64,000 nt of DNA. Origin: Gerris lacustris (lineage: Eukaryota > Arthropoda > Insecta > Hemiptera > Gerridae). Below the pieces are notes generated by a model. It saw only the letters and a program-made list of their open reading frames with translations, made no database searches and was not told the DNA's origin. Positions 42,227-52,699 of this stretch are shown here, piece after piece; within the stretch, counting starts at the first letter, position 1; each line of letters opens with the position of its first letter. Position numbers and translations under genes: made by a program. The stretch spans positions 138,567,582-138,631,581 of the forward strand of contig OX578276.1 in assembly GCA_951217055.1 (NCBI GenBank), written 5' to 3'.

Positions 42227-44899
42227 TTATCTCTGGGCCATCTTCGCTTCCGGATTTTCCGGTAGGGTTGGGATGGATACAGATTGGACAAGAGGGTTAT
42301 CGTGATTTGAAAGGGAATTATGGAAGGAAAGGTAGCGGGATTTTGCTAGGTCGGGGACAAAGGGTACTTTGAGGTCATTATGGAGGGTAAGATTCGAAAC
42401 ATAGAATGGGGCATTAGTAATTTTTCTGAGAATTTTGGACTGTAAGGACTGGATTCTTTGGGAGTTGGAACGTTTTGTGGAGCCCCATAGCTCGATGCCG
42501 TAAGTCCAAATTGGTTTTATTAATGAATTATAGAGGTGCACCTTATTCTCAAGTATAAGACTAGACCTATTGTCTAGCAAGTGAAGAAGTTGTCTGTAAC
42601 GCCTGTTAGTCTCCTGCCTTTTAAGCTTGGTGTGAGGATTCCATGTTAGGCGCTTATCGAGGTAAAGACCAAGGTATTTGGCTATATCGGCAGTGGGAAG
42701 AGGAACGTGGTTTAGGAATACAGGTGGACAATATCGTTTACAGAGGGTGAATGTAACATTGACACACTTATCAGTATTAATTTTAATCCTCCATTTGACA
42801 ATCCATCTTTCGAGGAGAGTGAGGTGCTCTTGGAGGTAAATTGATGCCTGGATGGGGTCAGAGTGACGAGCTAGTATGGCCTTGTCATCGGCAATGGAGC
42901 ATAAAGTTGTATGATGATGCTCTGGGATGTTTGCAGTGTATATTGTGTAGAGGATAGGACCAAGAATACTCCCCTGTGGTACTCCAGCAGCTACAGGGTA
43001 ATAGGAAGAATGCGATGTCCCTTGACAGACCTGGTAGTACCTATCGGATAGGTAAGACTTTAGAATAAGGAAATATGTAAAGGGAAGCATGCTCTTGAGT
43101 TTGGACAAGAGACCAGCATGCCAAACTTTGTCGAAGGCTTGTGCTTCGTCCAGAAAGGCAGCTGCACAGTACTGTTTCTTCTCCAGGGCTAGGGCTATTT
43201 GATCCACCACTCTGTGGCACTGTTGAATTGTAGAGTGATGAGACCTGAATCCAAACTGATGGTGGGGAATAAGGTTCTGAGAGTTAAGAATGGGATAAAG
43301 GCGCTGGAGTAGAAGTTTTTCAAAGACCTTTCCCAGTAGTGGAAGTAAGCTAATCGGTCTGTAAGAAGAAGGGACAGGAGTAGGTTTAGATGGTTTGTGG
43401 ATCATTTTTATTATTGAAAACTTCCAAACCAAAGGGAAATACGTGGTCCGGAGAATGCTATTATAAATTAGGGTAAGGAAGAGGATGGCTCTTTTTGGAA
43501 GTTGGCGGAGAATTTCAGCAGTGATCAAATCATAGCCGGGGGCCTTTCGGAGCTTAAGTCTTTTTATTATGTGTTTTATGTCTGATGGGTTGAATGCCTG
43601 TGGTGGTGGTGAAAGTTGTAGTGTCTGATCTAAAGTGTGGTGTACTAGTTTAGTGTGTTCAGTGTCTATGTTATCGTGTGGTGAAAATACTGCGTATAAG
43701 TGTTTTGCGAATTCGTTAGCCATATCTTTATCCGATCTAGTCCAAGATCCTTCAGCCATTTAAAGCTGGTGAGATATTTGTTTCCGTCTTAATACTCGCC
43801 TTGTTGCTGTCCAAAGTGATTTATCTGTTTGTGTCAACGCTGAAGTGTAATTGTTATATTTTTCTTTATTATATTGTCTTATTTTATCGTTTAATTTCCG
43901 TGAGAGCATATTATATGTTTGTTTATCACTTGGATATCGTGTTCGCTGCCATTTAGCCCTAGCTCGCCTTTTGTCGGTTATAAGTTCACGAATATGAAGT
44001 GGTAAATAGAAATCCTTTTTATCTCGTTTGATATCGAGAGAAGCTTTCTGAACAGAGTTTTGAATTTGTGATGTTATGAATTCGACCGCATCATCGATTT
44101 GTTCCGGTGTTTTGAGTGAGATGTTAAGAGTGATGTGTTTCTCGACTAAGGTCCGGAAAGGATCCCAGTCAACTTGTCCACTGATGAGAGTATTTTTAGG
44201 AGGAGTTAGGATTGGACAGTTGTGTAGGAGCAGGAGAACAGGGCTGTGGTCGGAACAAGGATCTAATAGGTTAGTAATATTAGTTTGGGATGCAGGAATA
44301 TTGCGGGTTATAAAATAGTCTAGAATATCAGGCAGAATATTATTATGTGAGGGCCAGTAGGTGGGTTGAGAGGGGGTAATCACATTGTAATCTGTGTTGA
44401 TAAGGGTTTTGAATAAAAGTTTTCCCCTGGCATTGGGGACTCTGCATCCCCACTGAGGGTGTTTCGAGTTATAATCTCCCCCGGAGATAAATCGGGGGCC
44501 AAGAAAGCGGAATAGAGAAAGAAAATCTTGTTAGGTAACGATTTTATTAGGAGGACAGTATACTGCTGCGATAGGTAGTTGATAATGAGAGAGCTGAATT
44601 GAAATAATAGTGGCTTGTAGGGAATCAGTAGGTTCATAGTAAAGAAATGTATGGGGGATATTATGTTTTATTAGGATAGCCGTACCACCATGAGCTGTTT
44701 CATCTGGATGGTCAGTACGGTAAAGGGTATAATCACGGATCCGGAAATAGGAACGGGAAGTGAAATGGGTTTCCGTTAAAAGCACTACGTCAATACGCTT
44801 ATCATGTAATACTAAGTCAAGCTCGTTTCTATGAATAACTGCACCATTGGCGTTCCACAAGAGGATGGTAATGGAATCAGTGGTAGGAGAGGAGGTCAT
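42227..44899 (-). pseudogene. LINE 2 ORF2 (endonuclease-reverse transcriptase), two stops
   Basis: One reading frame from ATG 44899 to 42227 broken by in-frame TAA codons at about 44534 (after the endonuclease start, IVT*QDF) and at about 43760 (ahead of MAEGSWTRSDKD). Motifs match LINE 1: LLWNANGA, LTETHF, CSDHSPVLL, RKAPGYDLI, SYRPISLLPLLGKVFEK, FLDEAQAFDKVWHAGLL, AGVPQGSILGP and a catalytic IADDK box. The start ATG overlaps the ORF1 stop as ATGA. Confidence 0.9.
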
Positions 44900-46382
44900 T
44901 TTGAAAGGGCAGGCAGGAGGGACACTAGGGCATTAATAGCAGAAACCAGTGGTAGGATAAGCGCTTCGAGTTTTGAGGAGAAGACTGTAAGTATTGAGGT
45001 TAAGTCACAAGCTGTAGGTGGAGGAGGGATAAATGAAGCTTGTGTTGGATTAGTAGTGGCAGGTTGGTTTGTCAACGCTGAAGCATAGTTAGCATATACT
45101 TGTTTATTAACATTAGTGTTAGCTGAAGGTAAAATATTTTGGTTAATATTAAGAGTAGGAAAATCTGGGTTATTGGTAACTTTCGGAGGCTGCGAAGATG
45201 GAATGTTGAGACTATCGGAAGGAAGAGTATCAAGTCCGTGAAGTGCGCGTTCTTGCAGACGGCCAGAGGTATTATTGGGCAATCGTTTCTTCTTTGATAT
45301 GTTTTGAAGGTCTTTATATACTGTACAGCCTCTATAGTTAGCAGTATGGTCTCCCTTGCAGTTGGCACACTTGACAGTCTGGACTTGGCGAGCGCAGTCT
45401 TGTGTTAAGTGGGGACCAGCACACTTGACACATCGAGGGGGATGATGGCAGTAGTTTTTTGTGTGGCGGAATTCCTGGCATCGTGTACACAGAGGTATTT
45501 CAGATGTTTTGTGGGGTTCCTCTACTGTAACACTGCAGTAGGCAAGGTATTTCATGTTAAATATTTCCGAATTATTAGGATTTGGTTCCAAATCTACGAA
45601 ACAAAAAGAGGCAAGGGCTTTTTCGTTGTGCGCTGAAGAACATTATGAACATTGCGTACGGTAAAACCATGCTCCTGGAGTTCGTTTTTAATTTGATCTA
45701 CTGGAGTTGTGTGGTGTAGATGCCGGATCGCGACGCGGAAAGCCTTGTTCTCCTTCGTTTCATAACAGTGAAAGTCTGCTTTGGCTTCATTTAGATAAGA
45801 AATCAAGGCTTGATATCCTATCGAAGTTTCGGTATAGATAACTAGGTCGGAATGTCGAGATTTGCAAGTAAACTTGTTATCTGGGCCAAGTTTACTTGAA
45901 AGGATATTACATAATTGACCGAAGTTACCGAAGTTACGCAGGAAGATTGCGGGTGGCTTCGGGGGCTTCTTTGCTTTTGATATATTTCGTCGGATGACAT
46001 TGATATCAGTGTCCATCTCATCGTCTTTTAACGAAGAGAATGAATTTGGAGTGGTGAATACTGGTTGGGGGATTAAAAACGGACTTGGATTTTTCTGTGT
46101 GAGAGATGTTTGATCTACAATATCAGACTGGTGGCTAGGGCCAGCAATACACGTGTTCTTTGAAAAATCACCATTAACTGGATGTTGTTGTTGCGTGGAG
46201 GTGCTAGCTTCAGATTGTTTGGCCATTTTTTTAGAAGTTTTACTGCCGTCCAATTGAGACCGTATCCTCTTGCCGGTTTTTGAGGCCCTGAATACGGGGA
46301 TATATTCTTGATCGTCCTCAGAGACGGAGGAATAATAAACTAAACTCTCTCCGTCCGAGGCAGTTATCGTACCAGATGACAT
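44896..46382 (-). pseudogene. LINE 2 ORF1 (gag-like), one frameshift
   Basis: Begins at ATG 46382. The first part (to 45594) has an acidic/serine-rich N-terminus and then the VAIRHLHHTTPVDQIKNEL segment of a PRE_C2HC domain. A one-base change in a T/A run near 45605 shifts the frame. It continues from about 45600 with three CCHC knuckles (CTRCQEFRHTKNYC, CVKCAGPHLTQDC, CANCKGDHTANYRGC) and a Ser/Thr-rich tail. This binding protein packages LINE RNA. The upstream 374 bp to 46756 is the 5' untranslated/promoter region. Confidence 0.88.
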
Positions 46383-47030
46383 AATAAAGGCCGTAAGGCC
46401 TTTATTATGTGTACTTTTATTATGTTAATGCGCGATTTTAATTGTCTCTTATTGCTGTAGCAACCCCAAACAATTTAATAAGGAAAATAGTAATAAAGGA
46501 ATTGTTTGTTTACCTGTCACATCCCCACTCTTCACCCCGGTTACTCTACACAGAACTTATAAAAATAAGAAAAAAAGAAAACTTCTAAACATGAAAGACT
46601 ACTTAATAAAATGAAATGAAAGTTTATACACTGAAAGATAACAATATAATATAACTCTCTGCAAAATTTCAACAATAAATTTGGTCTTTAAACACACTTA
46701 TGAACAATGTAACTAGAGAGCGACGTGAACGTGGTGGTTGTTGACGTGCGACTCTCAGATTACTATTTGTAGTTCTATATTTCGCCACTAAAGGTCGTCC
46801 AAGTTATGGCAGTGCCAGTGTTGTTATTATTGTGTCATGTAGTATCATTTAATAAAGTAGACCTGTCAAAATACTATTTTGTTTTTTAGTACATTATTTT
46901 CACCACTTGGAGTTAACACAAAAACATTTTCTTGAAGTGGAGAAATGTTGTGATGCACTTATTTCTAGTAAGTTTAGTTCATTTACAACTTTAGTAATTT
47001 GGTGTAAAGTAAGTTTTAATAGTCAAACTT

Positions 47031-47150
47031 TTATGTTTACTACAAATAGTAATGTTATGTTTACTAAAAATAGTAATGTTATGTTTACTACAAATAGTAA
47101 TGTTATGTTTACTACAAATAGTAATGTTATGTTTACTACAAATGGTAATG
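47031..47150. repeat. 24-bp minisatellite, reversed array
   Basis: About five copies of ATGTTTACTACAAATAGTAATGTT, the reverse complement of the array at 33184-33390. Confidence 0.9.
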
Positions 47151-47279
47151 TAAGAACAACTCAATAGAACTATAAGTTCTTACACTTAAAATACTTAAAC
47201 TATTTTTCTTAAATAGAAAATTAAACTCTTTCTTCAAATCTTAAACGAGTCTGACATTATATTTTCTTTGACACAAATA

Positions 47280-47767
47280 TAACCCTAGCAACATTTAACA
47301 TCCTCCACACCGAGAAGCTGGATCCCACCTACATTTCTAGAATGTATCTCCTGCATGGTATAACCTTTGTACAGGTCTGGTCATCTCTCCTGATGCAGTC
47401 TTCAGCTTGATCAGGCGTCGGCCGTAATCTTTTTTTGTTCAATATTGAGAGTGAGTGGCCATTCAATCCTTTTCTTAGCATCAATGTGTTTTCTCTTGAT
47501 GCTTAACATCCCGATATATTCATTGCGAATCCGCTTCTTAAGGCAATCCAATATTTTTCGCCGATGACGGAGTCTTTTATTCAGAGTTACTACTTCGTTC
47601 AAATCAGCTGTACTGGACTCCCCACTCTCGCAAAGAACGGTACTCATCTCCTCAAAACTTAAAACTGCCCTACCTACTATTTTCTTTAACAAATTTTGTA
47701 TTATTAACTTAATTAATCTTTCCTTATGTAACAACCACTTCACCAAATGTTTTTGTGTTAACTCCAA
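47280..47767 (-). pseudogene. retroelement pol 3'-end remnant (BEL/Pao-like)
   Basis: The minus frame 47767-47411 reads GRAVLSFEEMSTVLCE, the integrase C-terminal motif of LTR elements, then after an internal deletion LKKRIRNEYIGMLS. Downstream (to about 47280) it reads RRLIKLKTASGEMTRPVQRLY, the usual end of pol. Most of pol is missing, so the piece is inactive. Confidence 0.65.
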
Positions 47768-47902
47768 GTGGTGAAAATAATGTACTAAAAAACAAAATAG
47801 TATTTTGACAGGTCTACTTTATTATATGATACTACATGACACAATAATAACAACACTGGCACTGCCATAACTTGGACGACCTTTAGTGGCGAAAAATAGT
47901 AC

Positions 47903-48060
47903 TAAAAGTAAAAACTAAGCGACTTTCTGTTAGATTTTACTTCCTGGGTACCTACTATATTTAAAATAATTTATCCAGAGCACCGAAAAGTATAGATGTA
48001 CTAACAATAAAAACTGCCTAACCTCCTGTTAGATTCTAACTTATGGTACTAGCGTCACTT
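47903..48060. repeat. two-copy ~107-bp tandem repeat
   Basis: The segments near 47903 and 48010 share AGTACTAA-A-TAAAAACT, CTGTTAGATT-TA-CTT and GGTAC in order. Diverged. Confidence 0.4.
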
Positions 48061-48248
48061 TTTTCACGTCGTTTTTTGCTAGACTTCTTTCTCAAAAAAA
48101 AAAAAGCTAAAATATATTCATGTTAAAAAAATAGTATAATTAATAAATGAATAAATAAATAAATAAATAAAAAATAATTTAAGTCAACTCTTTTTAAACC
48201 AAATTTTAATAAACATTATAAACTATCAATCTTCAACATCTGTTAAGT

Positions 48249-48440
48249 TACGTTTTCCTAGACGCGACTCCAGCAATAGACGCTGAGCGATAGTCGCTGG
48301 CACAAAATTATAAGATTTTGCATGTTAAGAGTCGCTTAGCTAGGAAAACGGTAACATGCAAACTCAGGGGTCTTCAGCGATAGTCGCTGGGCGGCTATTG
48401 CTTGAGTGTCTATCGCTGGAGTCACGTCTAGGAAAATAAA
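48249..48440. mobile_element. ~190-bp MITE
   Basis: The ends TTTTCCTAGACGCGACTCCAGC and GCTGGAGTCACGTCTAGGAAAA form inverted repeats of about 22 bp. The interior repeats GCGATAGTCGCTGG. The target duplication is unclear (possibly TTA/TAA). Confidence 0.75.
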
Positions 48441-48849
48441 GCTTTAGCTTTTCAATGCAAGAGTTGCTGGTAAACGAACCATTTTTAAACTAAATAATAA
48501 GACATACTAATATACTGCTTTCTGTTGAAGTATAAGAATCCCTTAAAAACTATTTATCTTTAACTCAAATATAAAACCAATATTTGATATTATTTCTTAT
48601 ATATGAATGACTAGCCGGTCACCTTATCCGTCTAGAAGTTGGCGCTGTGTGTAAATAATAATTAAAACAATATAATTAATATATCTTTATTGTTACATAA
48701 TTTCGTAATTTAGTAAAAGTAGATTTATATTATTAATATGCATTTTCAATTATTCTATTTTATTCTACATTCAATTTTCAATATTAGTTACAATAAGTCG
48801 ATGTAACATATTTAAGATCTTTAAATTTACTGGAAGCTAAGATAATAGA

Positions 48850-49440
48850 ATCTGATTAAATCCTAAGATGGCGGCCATATGTTGAAGTGAAAGTACCTTT
48901 AATTTTCTTCTTTAGCTACCATAGGTCTATGTACCAAATTTCAGATCCCTAGGTCCACTGGAAGCTGAGATAATAGAGAGTTATTAAATCCAAGATGGTG
49001 GTTGTAGTTCAATATGGCGACCATATGTTGAAGTGAAAGTACCTTTAATTTTCTTCTTTAGCTACCATAGGTCTATGTACCAAATTTTAGATCTCTAGGT
49101 CCACTGAAAGCTGAGATAATAGAATGTGAATAAATCCAAGATGGCGGCTATAATTCAATATGGTGGCCATATATCGAACTCAAAATGGCCACACTTATCT
49201 ATTTATGGTACACTCTATCTATGTACCAAATTTCAGATCTCTATGTCAATGGGAAGTAGGAGAATTACTGATGAATAAATCCAAGATGGCAACTATAATT
49301 CAATATGGCGGACATATATCGAAATCAAAATGACCGCACTTTTCTATTTATGGTACACTCTATCTATGTACCAAATTGCAAATCTCCATGTCAATGGGAA
49401 GTAGGAGAATTTTTGATCAGTCAGTCACTGTCACTCTTAG
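48850..49440. repeat. ~145-bp tandem repeat, about four copies
   Basis: CTATGTACCAAATTTCAGATC recurs near 48927, 49073, 49218 and 49364, together with AATCCAAGATGGCGGC-type and TTCAATATGG-GGCCATAT motifs. It ends at a CAGTCAGTCACTGTCACT motif followed by a TATA run, a tail seen in various invertebrate repeats. Confidence 0.75.
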
Positions 49441-49444
49441 TTTT

Positions 49445-50277
49445 ATATATATGTATGTAGATTATAAATTCTTATTTCAACGACAGTTTCAAATTTTGTA
49501 TACATTGGATTCAAACCTAGTACTGTAATTTCAACAGATTTCAGTCTAAAATAGAAAATGTTAACCTTCAAATCTACATTAACAATGCCCAGTATCAGTA
49601 AAGAATTGCAAAGTACAATTGTATAATGGTAAATATGAAACGACCAAAAAAAAAAAAAAAAAAAAAAACAAGTTATCGCAATTCCATCAAACAAAGTTAA
49701 TATTAGAGTCGTTTCATTTTGAATGACCAAGTGCCATGTCCTTGGCTCTTCATTCAAATCGAAGCATGAATAGTTAATAATCCAAGTTGGTTATAAAGAG
49801 GGTGTCATGTGTCAAACTGACATGGCAAAGCAATCTGCCACGAACCATCGTCAACTGGCAATGGACAGTTATTATTGTTAGCCGCAGATCGATACAATCA
49901 TGTCCGTCGTCACAAATTATTACGAATGCTTGGAATATTATCAAACCTACGTTACCCTCTTCACCAATAATTGTGTCTTGGGCTTCAGTGACAATTGAAA
50001 TGTCAATAATATAGAATCTATATTCAAATTACATGTACGGTATACGAAATGTTTATTTAGACATCCGATTTTATATTACGACGTGCTAATTTGAAATAAG
50101 TCAATGTGAGCATATCTATTAATTTATGAGTTTAAAATTAGTGTTAGATTTCAAATATTGTCTTGACTATTTTTTTTTTGTTTTTATTTTGTTATCCGAA
50201 CTAATCTATGCCAGCTTTATCTTCTAAATTACCAATAGACATAGGTTTTTGAATTCGATATCAAAATTAGTCAATTA
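49445..50277. other. unassigned AT-rich DNA
   Basis: A poly-A run lies at about 49647-49668. Open frames of 104 and 75 codons (49443-49757 minus; 49787-50014 plus) show no recognised domain. Confidence 0.35.
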
Positions 50278-50412
50278 GTCTGCCAATGACAATGGCACAT
50301 AGCTTCCACGCGTCCTATAGTTCGAATACTTCATTTATTTTATGCCTATTATTATCAGATTTCTTTAATCCCCCCCCCCCCTTTTTTTAATTAGTCAAAA
50401 TTGTTTTGGGCA
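50278..50412 (+). repeat. head fragment of the ~600-bp dispersed repeat
   Basis: Starts TCTGCCAATGACAATGGCACATAGCTTCC and continues with the C/T-rich run and GTCAAAATTGTTTTG seen in the fuller copies, then stops. Confidence 0.6.
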
Positions 50413-50439
50413 CTTGTTTACTTGGGTACATACCTTCAA

Positions 50440-50800
50440 TTCACCTCAAAAATGAGGTGAATTGGTTTTAATCCATCCGGGTTGACTTATATTGGTCAAC
50501 TCGGATGGATTATTAAGGGTTTATGTCATAAAAAATGTGTTTTTAAATTTCCTACTCCAAAGTAAATTGCTGATCCCAAAATACATTTACTAAACGTCCC
50601 TTTGTCTAACTTAATGATTGGACTAATGGATTTTGTCACTTTTTGTAAAATAGGTGTGATGTTCCTTTGTCCCAAAATACATTGGACTTAATGTCCCTTT
50701 GTCTTATTTGATTGTTAGGCTAACAGATATTGTCACTTAAAATAACAGAAGTGTGATATTCCTTTGTCCCAAAATACAATGTACAAAATGTCAAACTTTT
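50440..50800. repeat. paired hairpins and ~120-bp tandem repeat
   Basis: TTCACCTCAAAAATGAGGTGAA and an AATCCATCC...GGATGGATT inverted pair form two small hairpins (50440-50510). They are followed by two to three copies of a unit with CCAAAATACATT, GTCCCTTTGTCT and GATATTGTCACTT (50575-50800). Confidence 0.55.
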
Positions 50801-50965
50801 AAATTTTCTTTATTGCTCCAATTTCTGAAATATATATAAAAAAAAATACCGTATAAATTTACTTACGTTGGAACCATTGAAACATCTCCCACTTCGTTAT
50901 CCATTCAGTCAGTTATATGACTTGTTTCATATTAATGCCTCAACTCGAAATTTATCCATGTCTTT

Positions 50966-51775
50966 AGGCGGAAATACACATGCTAGTTACTCGCACAAAA
51001 ACATACGAGTAGCTCGCAGAGGAGAGCTACTGGCATGTGTATACATCAAATGGCATGCGAGTAAAAAGCATGCGATTAAATCTCAAAAAGGTTTGATTTT
51101 TGTCTTGCCAGTGGCACGAGTCGAGGGGAGGGGGAACTGATAAGGCATGTGTAAACAGGCCTGCCAGCGAAAGGTTGCTAGTAGCTAGCACGAGTCTCCC
51201 TCAGCCCTTCAGTCTTCAGTTGCGTTCCTTCCTTTCGCGTGTGTCTGACAACAACTCATCAACTTTCTCCGGAAGCATTAGCAATTGATTCTTAAAACCA
51301 TTGACGTCCCCGAACCGCATTTCATTTAGTAGCGACTGACTCGCTCCATTTACCAAATTCCCTTCTAGCTATCCAATCTTTACCCACACTCTTCGTGTCT
51401 TTTTATTATTATTCAAATGTTTTAAAACACAGTTTTTGCAAGTAACAGAACAATCTGGTTAATTTCATTCCGCACCGATACATTCATAAGGTACATTGAA
51501 ACAATTAATAAAACTATCAAAATGAATTAAATCAAATACAATTATTTAATCATTTATTCCGGCTAAAAGAAGGCAAGATTGCCCGTTTCAAAACTAGAAC
51601 TGTGACTGGAATGTGTATTGTCATGTGCTAGTAGCTCGCACAAGACCGATCATCCGGATGATACTAGCATGCTGTTTCACTGGCAAATGTACATAGCGTC
51701 TGCAGCATGCCAGCTACTGACGTGCTAGTAACTCGTCACTGGCATGCTTTTTTACTAGCATGTGTATTTCCGCCT
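50966..51775. mobile_element. 810-bp PIF/Harbinger-derived element
   Basis: The ends AGGCGGAAATACACATGC and GCATGTGTATTTCCGCCT are inverted. TTT flanks both sides. On the minus strand around 51400-51220 two short frames encode a PIF-type transposase N-terminal pattern: ARREFGKWSES, then LLNEMRFGDVNGFKNQLLMLPEKVDELLS. The rest of the transposase is gone, so this is a deletion derivative with a recognisable parent. Confidence 0.7.
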
Positions 51776-51899
51776 TTTCTCTTTGAAATTGTACTTTTTT
51801 TCCAACTTTCCAGATTTTATTTTATTCAAGAATGAATTATGTCATTAAAAATTAATTCTTCGACATGTCATTGTCATTTCTGTCAACAAAAATACTTAC

Positions 51900-52230
51900 C
51901 CTGGGTACCCAAGTAAACTCCTGCCCCTTTATCGCCTTATTTACTTTGGTACATACCTTCGGTGTGTACCCAACTAAACTTCTACCACTATTACGCCAAA
52001 TTTACTTGGGTACATCCTTTTTTCTTTTCTTTTGTTCCCCCTTCTTAATCCCATACAAAAGCCCCAGTGCTTTTCAACATCCCCATTAAGTTTGACTATT
52101 AATTTATTTTATTTCATTTCCCCATATTTTTCAATATATAAATGGTATGTACCCAGGTAAACTCTTTCCCTGTGGCACCTTATTTACTTGGGTACATACT
52201 TATTGGTATGTACCCAAGTAAATAAGTACC
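51900..52230. repeat. cluster of GGTATGTACCCAAGTAAA motifs and a palindrome
   Basis: The motif or its complement occurs near 50415, 51900, 51945, 51960, 52005, 52143 and 52185-52225. The last is a 20-bp perfect inverted repeat (52180-52199 and 52206-52225) with a six-base loop. Origin unknown. Confidence 0.65.
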
Positions 52231-52347
52231 AGACTTAATATACTAGAATTTTTTCAATGATCTTCAATCGGCCCAGAGAATATATTTTATGTCTAGAAAA
52301 AAGTTTACAAACATTACAAATTAAATAAAGTCATTTAGTTTTAATAA

Positions 52348-52696
52348 TAGAGAGTTTAAATAAGACGTAAAGTGCAATTAATGTTATACGTCTTGCCAAG
52401 GTCAAACCTACTGCGCATGCGCACGTAAATAATTGTCGTTCTGGGAAAAGACGTGATACTTTAATCTGTCACTCTTGTTGTATCACCTTTTTTGCTTTAT
52501 TTTTTTTTTAAATTTATTTCTGTTAATTTCTAAAATACGAGAAATCAAAAATATAAATATAACCTGATTAGACGTAACCTACCTCTTTTCTGTAAGTCTT
52601 GTTTAAACTCAGATATGAAGTCATACGGCATTTTAAAATGACGTTAAAAATTAAAGTATCACGGCAATCAAAAGTACATCTTATTTAAACTCTCTA
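52348..52696. mobile_element. 349-bp MITE
   Basis: The ends TAGAGAGTTTAAATAAGACG and its near-complement (ending ATTTAAACTCTCTA) are inverted over about 22 bp. The interior also pairs further in (AAGTGCAATT/GATACTTTAA-type). No coding content. Confidence 0.65.
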
Positions 52697-52699
52697 ATA

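Larger units (their letters stand above)
33391..46756 (-). mobile_element. LINE 2: full-length Jockey-like LINE, interrupted
   Basis: Minus-strand non-LTR element in two parts: 46756-41960 (5' untranslated region, ORF1, ORF2, most of the 3' end) and 33464-33391 (3' tail with AATAAA and a 21-bp poly-A tail, seen as poly-T at 33391-33411). The 11-bp target duplication AGATTACTATT is at 33380-33390 and 46757-46767. The gap is the DUF7869 element. The target was the 24-bp minisatellite. Three coding lesions make this copy inactive. Confidence 0.88.
46783..47891. repeat. inverted duplication with ~145-bp arms
   Basis: The arms 46783-46927 and 47745-47891 are nearly identical in reverse (CGCCACTAAAGGTCGTCCAAG at the outside, GTTAACACAAAAACATTT at the inside). 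Between them lie a 24-bp minisatellite (47031-47150) and a BEL/Pao-like pol remnant. It could be an inverted duplication of a retroelement end rather than a cut-and-paste transposon; I saw no target duplication. Confidence 0.8.

Noticed and set aside
50868..51288. Plus-strand frames of 90 and 62 codons
   Set aside because: They run across the inverted end and interior of the Harbinger derivative; the meaningful coding trace there is on the minus strand.
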